DNA of 6,753 nucleotides from a bacterium (GTDB lineage Archaea; Nanoarchaeota; Nanoarchaeia; Woesearchaeales; UBA10216), in contig JAAGZO010001115.1 of NCBI GenBank assembly GCA_024206195.1, positions 1-6,753 of the forward strand, read 5' to 3'. Within the stretch, counting starts at the first letter, position 1. Each line of letters starts with the position of its first letter. Of the stretch, positions 1 through 6,753 are shown piece by piece. A program made the position numbers and the translations under genes. The notes beneath the pieces are model-generated. The model ran no database searches and had not been told where the DNA came from. It saw only the letters and a program-made list of their open reading frames with translations.

Positions 1-168
1 AACTAAACAATTTCTTGGAAAAATAACATTGTTTAAGCAATAATTAAGTATTGTTATGTATATTGAGACTAATACATATTTTTATCTTTCTTTATTTACT
101 TGACAAATAATAATAAACACTATCCCTTATAGAATAATAATTTTATAGAATAAATAATTTAGTCTTCT
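1..168. other. AT-rich downstream flank, no gene seen
   Basis: This is the 3' flank of the trefoil-like gene. A minus-strand AATAAA at 96-91 lies about 73 bases after the stop codon and could be a polyadenylation signal, but such hexamers arise easily in DNA this AT-rich. No telomeric repeat is present at the window edge. Confidence 0.35.
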
Positions 169-669
169 TTATCTAAATTCAAAGATAGTCCTTTTAAACC
201 ATTCTTCAGGACTGCTAATGTATTTAACGTCTTCAACAGCATAAAGGGTATGGTCACCACCTTCATCAGAATTTCCAGCAAATAAATAAGAACCTATATT
301 TTTATCTTGAATTCGATATTGGCTATAACCTATTCTTGTTATACTCCATGAAGTTCTATTTAAGAAGTCTTCTTCACTTTTCCATCTTAGTCTAGAACTT
401 GCCCAAACTTTGTGATCACCATTTTCAGAGCTATTACCTACAAAAAGAAAGGCTTGTTTTAATGTATCATAAATTTGATAGTATCCATCATATAAGGGAG
501 TAAGTATAAAGGAAGTTCTTGGGTGGTAATTTAGCGGATCAAAGAGTTTTTCTTCACAAGTATAAACTTGGTGGTCACCATCCGTTTCAGAGTATCCAAC
601 AAAAAGATAACCTCCATGATTTCTATCAAAAATTTTATATAATTCAACCTTTGGAATAGTTGGATCCAT
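169..669 (-). CDS. Three-repeat, beta-trefoil-like protein (166 aa)
   Basis: Intronless frame with ATG at 669 and TAA at 171-169. An in-frame TAA sits directly before the ATG, so no longer start exists. The protein is three homologous units: residues 8-60, 61-114 and 115-166. Each has the order Y-x-I-x-D, (Y/F)LF-(V/A)-G-x-S, GDH at 31-33, 84-86 and 138-140, an aromatic two or three residues after GDH (Y36, W89, Y143), and RT at 51-52, 105-106 and 160-161. Three repeats of 52-54 residues filling the whole chain are the hallmark of a beta-trefoil (ricin-B, fascin or hisactophilin class). The lectin QxW motif is absent, so I do not call it a ricin-B lectin. No signal peptide, membrane span or catalytic motif is seen; a cytosolic binding protein is the likeliest role. 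It lies 129 bases downstream of the IPT/TIG gene in the same orientation. The fold is inferred; the repeats are directly visible. Confidence 0.85.
   Translation of the reverse strand: MDPTIPKVELYKIFDRNHGGYLFVGYSETDGDHQVYTCEEKLFDPLNYHPRTSFILTPLYDGYYQIYDTLKQAFLFVGNSSENGDHKVWASSRLRWKSEEDFLNRTSWSITRIGYSQYRIQDKNIGSYLFAGNSDEGGDHTLYAVEDVKYISSPEEWFKRTIFEFR
172..648 (-). repeat. Threefold internal repeat of the trefoil-like protein
   Basis: Unit 1 at 648-490, unit 2 at 489-328, unit 3 at 327-172. Shared blocks are YLFVG / FLFVG / YLFAG, GDHQVY / GDHKVW / GDHTLY, and RTSF / RTSW / RTIF, spaced 53-55 residues apart. The units differ clearly at DNA level, so the duplication is old. Confidence 0.9.
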
Positions 670-798
670 TTAAATAAATAAAAATTATTATAATAATGAA
701 ATAATAAAGAAAACTTAAAATAATAGCTCTCTTTAATAAAAAATTTAAATAAAAAAAATTTAACTTTAAAAAATCAACTCTTGCTTTAAATCAAGTTT
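670..798. other. AT-rich intergenic spacer
   Basis: The 129 bases between the IPT/TIG stop codon and the next ATG are almost entirely A and T, with runs of A and T. They must hold both the 3' end of one transcript and the promoter of the next, unless the two genes are co-transcribed. I see no RNA gene and no recognisable promoter element. Confidence 0.6.
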
Positions 799-3700
799 CT
801 AGTTGTCTCTCATGCGCATGCTATTAGTACCTCCTTTAGGACTATGTGGAATTCCACCTCTTGCTCTATCGCCGCCTCCTTGTTGCCCGCCTCCTTCTAC
901 TGGTTGATCTCCTAACATTTTTTCGCTTAGATTTTCCTGCTCAAGGTATCTTGGTCTTCTATCAATTGTGTGAGGAATGTCTCCTCCTTCTGCTTTATTT
1001 CTTAACTGTGCTAGGACATTGTTCCAGTGTTGTGAAATAAGGGTTGATAATCCTACGATAGTTCCCACGATTAAGATGATCATGAATAAGTAGTACCAAA
1101 TCATTGTTCCTGAGCTAGGACCGATGAAGGTGAAAGGTAGATTATCATTGGAAATGAAATCCCAACCGTTTAAGGCGACAGCTAAGCTGACTTCTTCTCT
1201 AGCAATATCGCTATCCTAAAAGTTAAAATCAAAGTACATCATTGATTGCAGGAGTAATGCACTTAATCAAAGTTCTGTTTACATACTTTCCAATTGTAAC
1301 TCCAAATCTACCAAATCTACAAGCAATAGGAAGGTAATCGAATGATTGTTTGCTTCTGACTGTTCCTTCATTTGAACCTTAAAAATTAAAGAAAATTTTA
1401 CTGGAGTAATCTATCTCATCTTCTTCTACCACAGTTGCAGATGCTATTTATTAAATATTATCCTTACGTAAAGAGAAAGGTTTATCTATATTAGCCCATA
1501 CCATGACCTCCTTTGTTACACTAGTTTTAGTTTCCTTTGGATTTAGCTCCACTATTTCAGGGTTATCATAGAAAGAATAGAAGTGTGTGGTTTCTGTCCA
1601 AGGATCTAATCAAGTTAAGAGTTAATTTACTGAATTCATCCTCTATAAAAGCAATTGAGAAAGGTACAGAGAACGGAAGTTTTCCTGCAGCTGGTAAGAT
1701 GTAATTATATGGTGATGAGCAAATAACCGTTTTAGAGTCTATAAACTTAGCTGCTGTCTCAGCGAAGTAACCTTCTACTCCAAATCTGCATCTTGCATAA
1801 GGAGAGTCAATGAAGCCTGATCCCTTTACTACAATATTTGTGCTTCCAACAATTGGACCAGAAGACGGGTTCATGCTGATAATTCCGTAAGGAGTGAAGT
1901 TGAGGTCATTTCTCTCAGGTATGAATGAGTAGTTGTTCATGGCTACTGAAAAGTTCATTGTGGAGTTTCTTTCATTAAGTATAAGTTTAGGGAATATACA
2001 GTTAATTTGTTCTGTGCTGATAAAGGTTCCTACACCGTAAGCATCTCCAACTTTACAACCGAGATTTACTCCTGGGAAATCGTTTCTAAACCCTTTACCA
2101 AAGATTTTAACTAAACCTTTTCCTTTAGAAGGACCAGTTCTTGGGAAGATATCGGTGACATAAGGTTGTTGATAATAGTAGAATCCCCCTTGGAAAACTT
2201 TCTTGTCAATACCATTTAGGGATATACCAAAATCCACTTTACCCGTAAAGTTACCCCCTTTATTCGCTTTTGGCATTGGACACCTAAAATATTAACAAAG
2301 AAACTTACAATATGTCACGCGTATCTATTGATATAGGTTTAATATTCTGCCTACGATCCAATATGCACTTCACCTTCGTTGAATTCTTAAATCCTGATCC
2401 CTTTACATGTATCGGGCCATTTCCTGTATTCGGACCACTTTTTGGAATATAATCAGTCATCTTGTAGAAGTAGAACTTAAAGCTTGAGTCAACGAATTTC
2501 TGTCCGTCAAAGGTTATAAGAATATTTGCAATACTTCCACTCATCCATCCTCCTGGAGTGTTGCAAATAATTGCTTGCCTTCCATCATCATATTGCTTAA
2601 ATCCAGCTGGAACATTCTTAGGCTGCATCCTAGCATCATTTGGCTTAAACTGGCATAAAAATTCATCTGGGTCAAGAAGACTAGTAAAGTTGCTTCCATA
2701 AAGTTTAATAACAGTGCCTCCAGTACTAGGTCCACTCTTTGGATCCATATCAATAAACGCAGCTTTCGAGAAGTCATTGTAGTAGGTAAACTTCAAATCT
2801 GAGTGTGTAAAGTCAACACCATTCAAAGAAACATCGAAGGGAACTCTAACGTTAATTTTTTCTGAAGGAGGAGAAGTACAGGTAATTCTCACAGTAGACA
2901 AGAACTCTCCTTCAACAATGTTGTTGCCAAACTTACAGAAAGGTTTAACTCCGTATTCAGGTTTGTTTTGGAACCAAGCTCCTACAACTAACACTGAGGT
3001 TCCTCCAGTAACGATACTTCCATGTGGAGAGAAGCTTTGAATATAAGGCTGTTTATAGTAGTAATACTCATAATTAGTGTGGATGTACTGATTAGTAAAG
3101 AATTGACTAACGAAATCACTTAGAGGGAAGAAACTCAGTTTAGAGATTGAAATATAGTCAAGACCTCCCTGAGTTTTGAGATAAAATGGTGCTCTTGGGG
3201 CTCTTACATCCACCTTTTTAATTTCGAATTTAGATGTTCTTATAATTGAAGGATCTGTCTTACTAGAATCCAATGTCTCCAACAGACTGGAAGAGCTCAT
3301 AGCAACTAAGTTCTGCACTCCCCATTTGAAAATCATCTTCTTAGATCTTACGAAACCTGTACCCAAAATGGTGACCTCTGTTTTACCTTGTAAGGGTCCA
3401 CACATAGGATACATTTTAACCATAGAAATTGGATCGGTAAATTCGATTTTATAGGTACTCTCAGAGAAATCATAGCCATTAAGCGAAATTGAAATGTTAC
3501 CTTCTCCAACCTCCGACCATTCGGGTGATTGGCATAAGAACATATTCTTAAGATCCTTCTCCAAAGGAATGGAGGAAATGATACCTTTTGTAGTCTTTGT
3601 CACATTTGTTTTCTTCATTGTGTATTTACAAGTGTAATTGGCATACATCTCAATTGTTGAAAACGAATCCATAATTGCTCTTGTATTTATAGGTATACCA

Positions 3701-6700
3701 ATCATAGTGTCTAAGTTAGCTGGCAAGGATCTAATGAGACTATCCCTAATCATCTTTTTAGTTTTTGGGTCAAGTCCCGCTCCAATATCCTCATCACTGC
3801 CTAATTCGGGTTCCTTGTAGTAGAAAATAGTCATATTGTTATTAGTAAAGTCATCATTGTAAACACTGACCTCAACAGCAAATTTATTAAATTTAACTGA
3901 TTTTCCTGAACTTAGATAGTTAACTATTTCTTGAGGGAAGGTCTTAACTTCTAAGTCAGTGTCCTGAATGTACTTTGCCTTTTTATTACATTCACCATAA
4001 TTACATTCTAGTTTCTCGCTTGGCTTCTCACCTCCAAATCTTACCTTAAGGTTGGGTCCGGAGTTAGCAAATCCTAAACCATGAATCTTGACTGTAGTAC
4101 CACCACGAGTGGAAACCATCTGAGGATGCACACTAATAATGTAAGGGTCGTAGAAAGTATAAGTAAATCCATTGTTAGTCCAGTCATCTCCATTATTGAA
4201 TGATAGCTCAACATTAAAGCTCTCAGGAGAATTTACTCGAGGAATGGTGCAGTTCACCCAATTTGCATCAAGGTAAATTCCCTTCTCATAGAAAATTGTG
4301 TTCTTACTCTTGTATCTGCAAATTAAAATATCGCAGTTTTCTGTGCAAATATAGTTATCAAGAGTGAGTTTAATTTTTTTATAATTAGTTGCCTTAAGTG
4401 GACCATATTTTGGTTCTAACTTTGTAATATTTGGTAAGACATAGAAGGTGAAAGTATTGTTTTCAATTTTATCAAAGTTCTGGTTATTATAAGAGATGTA
4501 AACTTCGGTTACAGTTCCATTTTTGTAAACTCCAGGAGTTATTAATTCAAGTGCATGATTGTTCTTTACTTTAGTTAGGAAGGTGTTTCCATATTGTGTC
4601 TTGTTGTCCTTTTTATCTATAAACTTGTAATACAGTTTCTTTTTTTTAGGGTCTTTTTGATAGGCAAAAATCTCGTCAAACCCAATTCCTAACACCTTAA
4701 TATTTGTTCCTCCTATTGTAGGTCCCTTGTTGGGTGACATGAAGGTGACTAAAGGATTCTTATAGTACCAGAAGGTATTCTCGAAATCTCTGTATCTGAT
4801 AGTTATATCTTTATCAAATTGCTGCCCATTAAGTGCAAGTTGCACTGTTGTAGCTCCTGTCCAATTTACTTTAGGTGATACAACTTGGAGGTTTGTGTTG
4901 TTGAATATCTTCGGCTTAACCTCATAAGTACTGAACCTTACTACAGGGTTACAGGCGCCGGTTTGGTTGAAGTTGAATCCTGTCATGTCTACAGTGGTAT
5001 TACCTGAAATTGGGCCGTAGAAGGGGTCAAGTTTGGAAATAATAGTGTCTTTGTAGTAGTAAAACTTATGAGCAGGTCCGTTAAAGTCTACTCCGTTTAA
5101 GGTAATCATCACATCGTAGTACTTAATATTCTTCTCGTTAATACCTTTGTAATTCAATACCGAAGGGGAATCACATTTAATTTCGTGTTCGTTCATGACT
5201 GTAGCATTCATTCTTATGTTACCATCGAAGATACACTTGACGTTGTCACTACCAGTGTCTGCAAAGTTGTCACCTTTTACTGTGATTTGGGTGAACCCAC
5301 TTTCAGGTCCACAGTATGGTGATTGACCTGTTATTAAAGGAGTATCGTAGTAAAGGTACTTCGTGCTCAATCCCGAGCTAAACTCATCTTCTCGAATAGC
5401 GATTGAAAGCTTAACGAAGCCAGGTTTCTCTACCTTAGGCGAAATACATCTCAACTCGTTCTCACTTATGTATTCTCCTTTAGTGAAGATATCACCGAAC
5501 TTGCACCTCACATAGCCTGTGTTTTCGAAGTTTGAACCCGTTACGACAACAGTAGTGTTTCCACTTACTGGACCGATTCTTGGAGCAATTCCATAGACGA
5601 AGGGAGGATGATAATACGTGAATATAACACCATCGCTGGTCCATTCTCTCGTATTCAGGGTAATTTCTACTGGAACCTCTCTATCTTCATATGAAGGAGG
5701 ACTTTCACACTCCATTTCAGTGTGAGAGATAACGTTGGCTTGAGTAATTGAAAGGTTTCCGAATCTACACAAAGTATCATTTAAGTTATCCCATCCATGT
5801 TTCTCTTTGATATGATGCATAGGGAAGAAGTTTACACCTCTTATGTTAACTAAGGTTCCTCCAGTGTCAGGTCCTCTTGAGGGTTCTAATCTAGAGACTA
5901 TAAAGGTTAAAAGAAAACTTTACCTTGAGGATGGTCGAAATATACGTAATAGAGAAACTGTCTAGTACTTTGTTGGTTATTGAAAGAAACAGTGAATGGC
6001 ATTTCTTTTTGGACGATATCTGAGCTAGGAGTGCTGAAAATTAAGGTAAGGTTAATTAATTGTTTAAGTCTTACTAGCAAATCATGTATTTACTACTAAC
6101 GAAATAGCCTTGAGCTTCTTCAGAACCGAAACCACACCTTAAATTCTGATCGAAGTTTATGAAGTTTTCTCCGAATATCTCTACCATTGTCCCTCCATCT
6201 TTATCTCCATATCTAGGGAAAATCCAAATAACTTTAGGCTCTTTATAGTATCTATACGGTAAAGAATTAACACTATCGGTAAAGTCTCCGAGAAAGGAGA
6301 TAGTAAAGGGGATAATATCGGGTTTATCACTGGGAGGAGAGATTTCACATATGACACAGGTTTCATTTCTAAGCCAGAAGTTTTCTTCAGTCTCACCAAT
6401 TTTTCTTGGGCGCGGCATACATCTAGCGTAGGTCGCGTTTACTTCCCTTTTTGAGTTACCGAAACGACACTAGAGTTTTAAATATTATTTTACTTTAGGA
6501 TGGGGATGCTCATCAATTATATCTTGGGATATTCTTGCAAATCTAGCTGTGATACGGGTAAAACCTAAATTCATAAAATAAAAGATTTACCGTATAAAGG
6601 TCCTGCATTAGGCTCGATACCTTCTAATGTTAAGTCGTATTTTTGTGCTAACATGAAGGTATACAAGCTTATGAATGTTACTAGATTTAGTATGATATAA

Positions 6701-6708
6701 AGAAACAT
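799..6708 (-). CDS. Giant IPT/TIG-repeat type I membrane protein (10 exons, 1,890 aa)
   Basis: Spliced model, minus strand, exons 6708-6591, 6564-6494, 6469-6075, 6033-5924, 5897-2309, 2283-1631, 1605-1468, 1443-1402, 1377-1238 and 1215-799 (TAG stop 801-799). The sum is 5,673 nt, exactly 1,891 codons. The ATG at 6708 is chosen because TAA lies immediately upstream in frame and a signal peptide follows. Order: signal peptide (1-21), about 17 IPT/TIG-like modules (24-1789), transmembrane helix (1790-1812), cytoplasmic tail (1813-1890). Each module typically shows P-x-x-GP-x-x-GGT, G-x-x-F, CxFG, C-x-(S/T)-P, then a strand such as LNG-x-DF and an aromatic (F/Y)-x-YY-x-x-P end. IPT/TIG folds occur in plexins, Met and fibrocystin-like receptors and in many ciliate surface proteins, so adhesion or recognition is the likely role. 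More than a dozen N-x-S/T sequons support an extracellular location. The exact ligand and orthologue are unknown to me. Splice junctions are inferred from frame and motif continuity. Confidence 0.9.
802..1035 (-). other. Cytoplasmic tail, Gly/Arg/Gln-rich
   Basis: Residues 1813-1890. It contains a charged region with RRPRYLEQENL and then the low-complexity stretch EGGGQQGGGDRARGG, ending MRMRDN before the TAG stop. No kinase, GAP or other enzymatic domain is visible, so signalling, if any, would go through bound partners. A possible Y-x-x-L element (YLEQ-type context) is too weak to call. Confidence 0.7.
1036..1104 (-). other. Transmembrane helix of the IPT/TIG protein
   Basis: Residues 1790-1812 are 23 nearly uninterrupted hydrophobic residues (MIWYYLFMIILIVGTIVGL, then STLI), directly after the last module. 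The following segment is polar and basic (QHWNNVLAQLRNK), giving a type I orientation with the C terminus in the cytosol. Confidence 0.92.
1216..1237 (-). other. Intron 9 (22 nt, phase 0)
   Basis: GTACTT...TTTTAG, the shortest and the only donor not beginning GTAA. Removal joins KCITPAIND to DSDIAREEVSLAVALNG, linking the last module to the transmembrane exon. TGA follows in frame if unspliced. Confidence 0.87.
1378..1401 (-). other. Intron 8 (24 nt, phase 1)
   Basis: GTAAAA...TTTAAG, the only acceptor ending AAG. It defines a 42-nt microexon (1443-1402) with intron 7. Removal leads into SNEGTVRSKQ and then ACRFG. If retained it gives an in-frame TAA near its 3' end. Confidence 0.8.
1444..1467 (-). 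other. Intron 7 (24 nt, phase 1)
   Basis: GTAAGG...AATAG. Removal joins KPFSL to PSATVVEEDE. It is a multiple of three in length but carries an in-frame TAA if retained. Confidence 0.8.
1606..1630 (-). other. Intron 6 (25 nt, phase 1)
   Basis: GTAAAT...GATTAG. Removal joins FIEDEF to NPWTETTHFYSFYDNP, restoring the closing aromatic strand of module 16. Read through, the frame is shifted and stops 12 codons into the next exon. Confidence 0.88.
2284..2308 (-). other. Intron 5 (25 nt, phase 2)
   Basis: GTAAGT...TTTTAG. Removal joins DTRDIL to CPMPKANKGG, restoring the C-x-x-P element of module 14. Unspliced, the frame ends at TAA inside the donor. Confidence 0.9.
3046..3429 (-). other. Expanded module 11 with insert and no cysteine pair
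   Basis: Residues 1055-1182, about 128 residues against roughly 100 for typical modules. It opens canonically (MYPMCGPLQGKTEV, GTGF), then FKWG stands where CxFG is expected, followed by a Ser/Leu-rich insert (MSSSSLLETLDSSK). VDVRAP stands where C-x-x-P is expected, and a long loop precedes the closing YYYYKQP. The insertion may be a surface loop carrying a module-specific function; that is inference. Confidence 0.6.
3430..3807 (-). other. Degenerate module 10 with a replaced N-terminal half
   Basis: Residues 929-1054. The usual opening P-x-x-GP-x-x-GGT and G-x-x-F strands are missing. In their place is a stretch of about 65 residues that starts acidic (ELGSDEDIGAGLDPK) and continues with KKMIRDSLIRS, which could be helical. 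The second half is normal: CKYT, LCQSP, ISLNGYDFSES and a closing TDP. It is therefore a half-module behind a linker, or a strongly diverged module. The surrounding exon is open and unspliced, and I see no intron here that would remove the odd part. Confidence 0.6.
5898..5923 (-). other. Intron 4 (26 nt, phase 1)
   Basis: GTAAAG...TTATAG. Removal joins DHPQ to VSRLEPSRGPDTGGT at the boundary of modules 2 and 3. It extends the large exon upstream of its first internal ATG (5820), so that ATG is not a start. Confidence 0.88.
6034..6074 (-). other. Intron 3 (41 nt, phase 2)
   Basis: GTAAGA...TTTTCAG, the longest of the nine and the only one ending CAG. There is no internal AG after the donor, so no shorter acceptor is available. 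Removal joins KYMIC to YTPSSD, the C-x-x-P motif of module 2, through a split Tyr codon. Confidence 0.87.
6470..6493 (-). other. Intron 2 (24 nt, phase 0)
   Basis: GTAAAA...CTCTAG. Removal joins HPHPK to CRFGN, the canonical IPT strand. The length is a multiple of three, but the third codon if retained is TAA. Confidence 0.88.
6565..6590 (-). other. Intron 1 (26 nt, phase 1)
   Basis: GTAAAT...TTTAG. Removal joins GPLYG to FTRIT, restoring the GP-x-x-G-x-T opening of module 1. Retention would shift the frame. Confidence 0.85.
6646..6708 (-). other. Signal peptide of the IPT/TIG protein
   Basis: Residues 1-21 form a hydrophobic stretch rich in L, I, F, V and Y after the initiator Met, ending FMLA before QKYD, a plausible signal-peptidase site after Ala21. 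A second Met at residue 19 would lose this segment, which supports starting at 6708. Confidence 0.8.
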
Positions 6709-6753
6709 TTATAAAATATTAATAATATATTTTAAATTATTTAAATTAATTAT
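6709..6753 (-). promoter_or_regulatory. Partial upstream region of the IPT/TIG gene
   Basis: These 45 bases before the ATG consist only of A and T, ending ATAA before ATG. An A-rich start context is usual for ciliate genes. No specific promoter motif can be separated from the background composition, and the window ends here. Confidence 0.35.

Larger units (their letters stand above)
1105..1558 (-). other. Juxtamembrane module 17, interrupted by three introns
   Basis: Residues 1662-1789, the last ectodomain module. The opening is degenerate (ELNPKETKTSVTKEV, no GP..GGT) and an acidic/serine insert follows (EEDEIDYSSSNEG). The rest is canonical: ACRFG, KCITP, VALNGWDFISND and FTF. Introns 7, 8 and 9 all fall inside it, so its recognition depends on the splicing model; the restored motifs support that model. 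Confidence 0.7.
1105..6639 (-). repeat. Tandem array of ~17 IPT/TIG-like modules
   Basis: Protein-level repeat with a mean period near 105 residues. Approximate modules (residues): 1, 24-141; 2, 142-231; 3, 232-331; 4, 332-418; 5, 419-516; 6, 517-613; 7, 614-720; 8, 721-817; 9, 818-928; 10, 929-1054; 11, 1055-1182; 12, 1183-1274; 13, 1275-1377; 14, 1378-1468; 15, 1469-1560; 16, 1561-1661; 17, 1662-1789. Modules 3, 4, 12, 13 and 16 are the most canonical. Thirteen carry a cysteine pair in the CxFG and C-x-x-P positions; modules 6, 7, 9 and 11 lack both. Module 10 lacks the opening GP..GGT strand, and modules 1, 7, 9, 11 and 17 carry insertions. Divergence between modules is high at DNA level, so this is an old duplication series. 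Boundaries were set by eye at the aromatic YY-x-x-P end and are accurate to a few residues. Confidence 0.85.

Noticed and set aside
1..168. Possible chromosome end (telomere) or small RNA gene in the AT-rich flank
   Set aside because: No G-rich/C-rich telomeric repeat and no tRNA-like boxes or paired stems beyond AT background were seen.
846..1040. Plus-strand open frame of 64 codons
   Set aside because: It is antisense to the transmembrane and tail exon of the IPT/TIG gene, and its Leu-rich composition mirrors that sequence. No independent support.
1566..2276. A separate gene starting at the ATG at 2276
   Set aside because: The sequence upstream of this ATG continues the IPT frame across intron 5 (C-P just before the Met), there is no signal peptide, and module 14 would be cut in half.
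2541..2777. Second minus-strand frame of 78 codons
   Set aside because: It overlaps the IPT module 13 coding sequence in another frame; the IPT frame holds the conserved motifs.
3638..3820. Plus-strand open frame of 60 codons
   Set aside because: It lies antisense within the large exon of the well-supported IPT/TIG gene and has no recognisable domain.
6181..6399. Second minus-strand frame of 72 codons
   Set aside because: It is out of frame with exon 3, whose correct frame encodes IPT motifs on both sides.
6470..6493. Programmed frameshift or stop readthrough (Euplotes-like AAA-TAA context) instead of introns
   Set aside because: An AAA followed by TAA does occur here, but simple slippage does not restore CRFG, while removing the exact GT-AG segment does. 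The same solution works at all nine breaks.
1216..6590. Short interruptions as internal eliminated sequences of a germline genome
   Set aside because: All nine are bounded by GT and AG with GTA donors and mostly TAG acceptors, not by TA repeats, and their ends match spliceosomal introns.

Overview
The window looks eukaryotic, most plausibly the macronuclear genome of a ciliate. Intergenic DNA is extremely AT-rich, genes sit about 130 bases apart, and reading frames are broken by very short GT-AG introns (22-41 nt, mostly 24-26). The long gene is a surface protein built from IPT/TIG modules, a type that is abundant in ciliates. Glutamine is written only CAA/CAG, TAA and TAG act as terminators, and no in-frame TGA occurs in about 2,060 codons, so the standard code fits. 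This argues against Paramecium/Tetrahymena-type codes, and the intron length argues against heterotrichs such as Stentor (about 15 nt). The lineage is an inference.

Layout, both genes on the minus strand. From 6708 down to 799 there is one large gene of ten exons and nine tiny introns. When spliced by hand it gives a continuous 1,890-residue type I membrane protein: signal peptide, about 17 tandem IPT/TIG-like Ig-fold modules, one transmembrane helix, and a 78-residue glycine/arginine-rich cytoplasmic tail. Without splicing it appears as several separate fragments (1566-2276, 2305-5820, 6074-6418 and 799-1104), which are all parts of one gene. After a 129-base AT-rich spacer comes a small intronless gene (669 down to 169). 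It encodes a 166-residue protein of three internal repeats, likely a beta-trefoil. Bases 1-168 are AT-rich and hold no gene that I can support. Bases 6709-6753 are the start of the upstream region of the large gene.

Function: the large protein is probably a cell-surface adhesion or recognition molecule. The small one is probably cytosolic, since it has no signal peptide. Nothing in the sequence shows that the two act together; they are simply tandem neighbours. I saw no RNA genes, transposons, CRISPR arrays or telomeric repeats.
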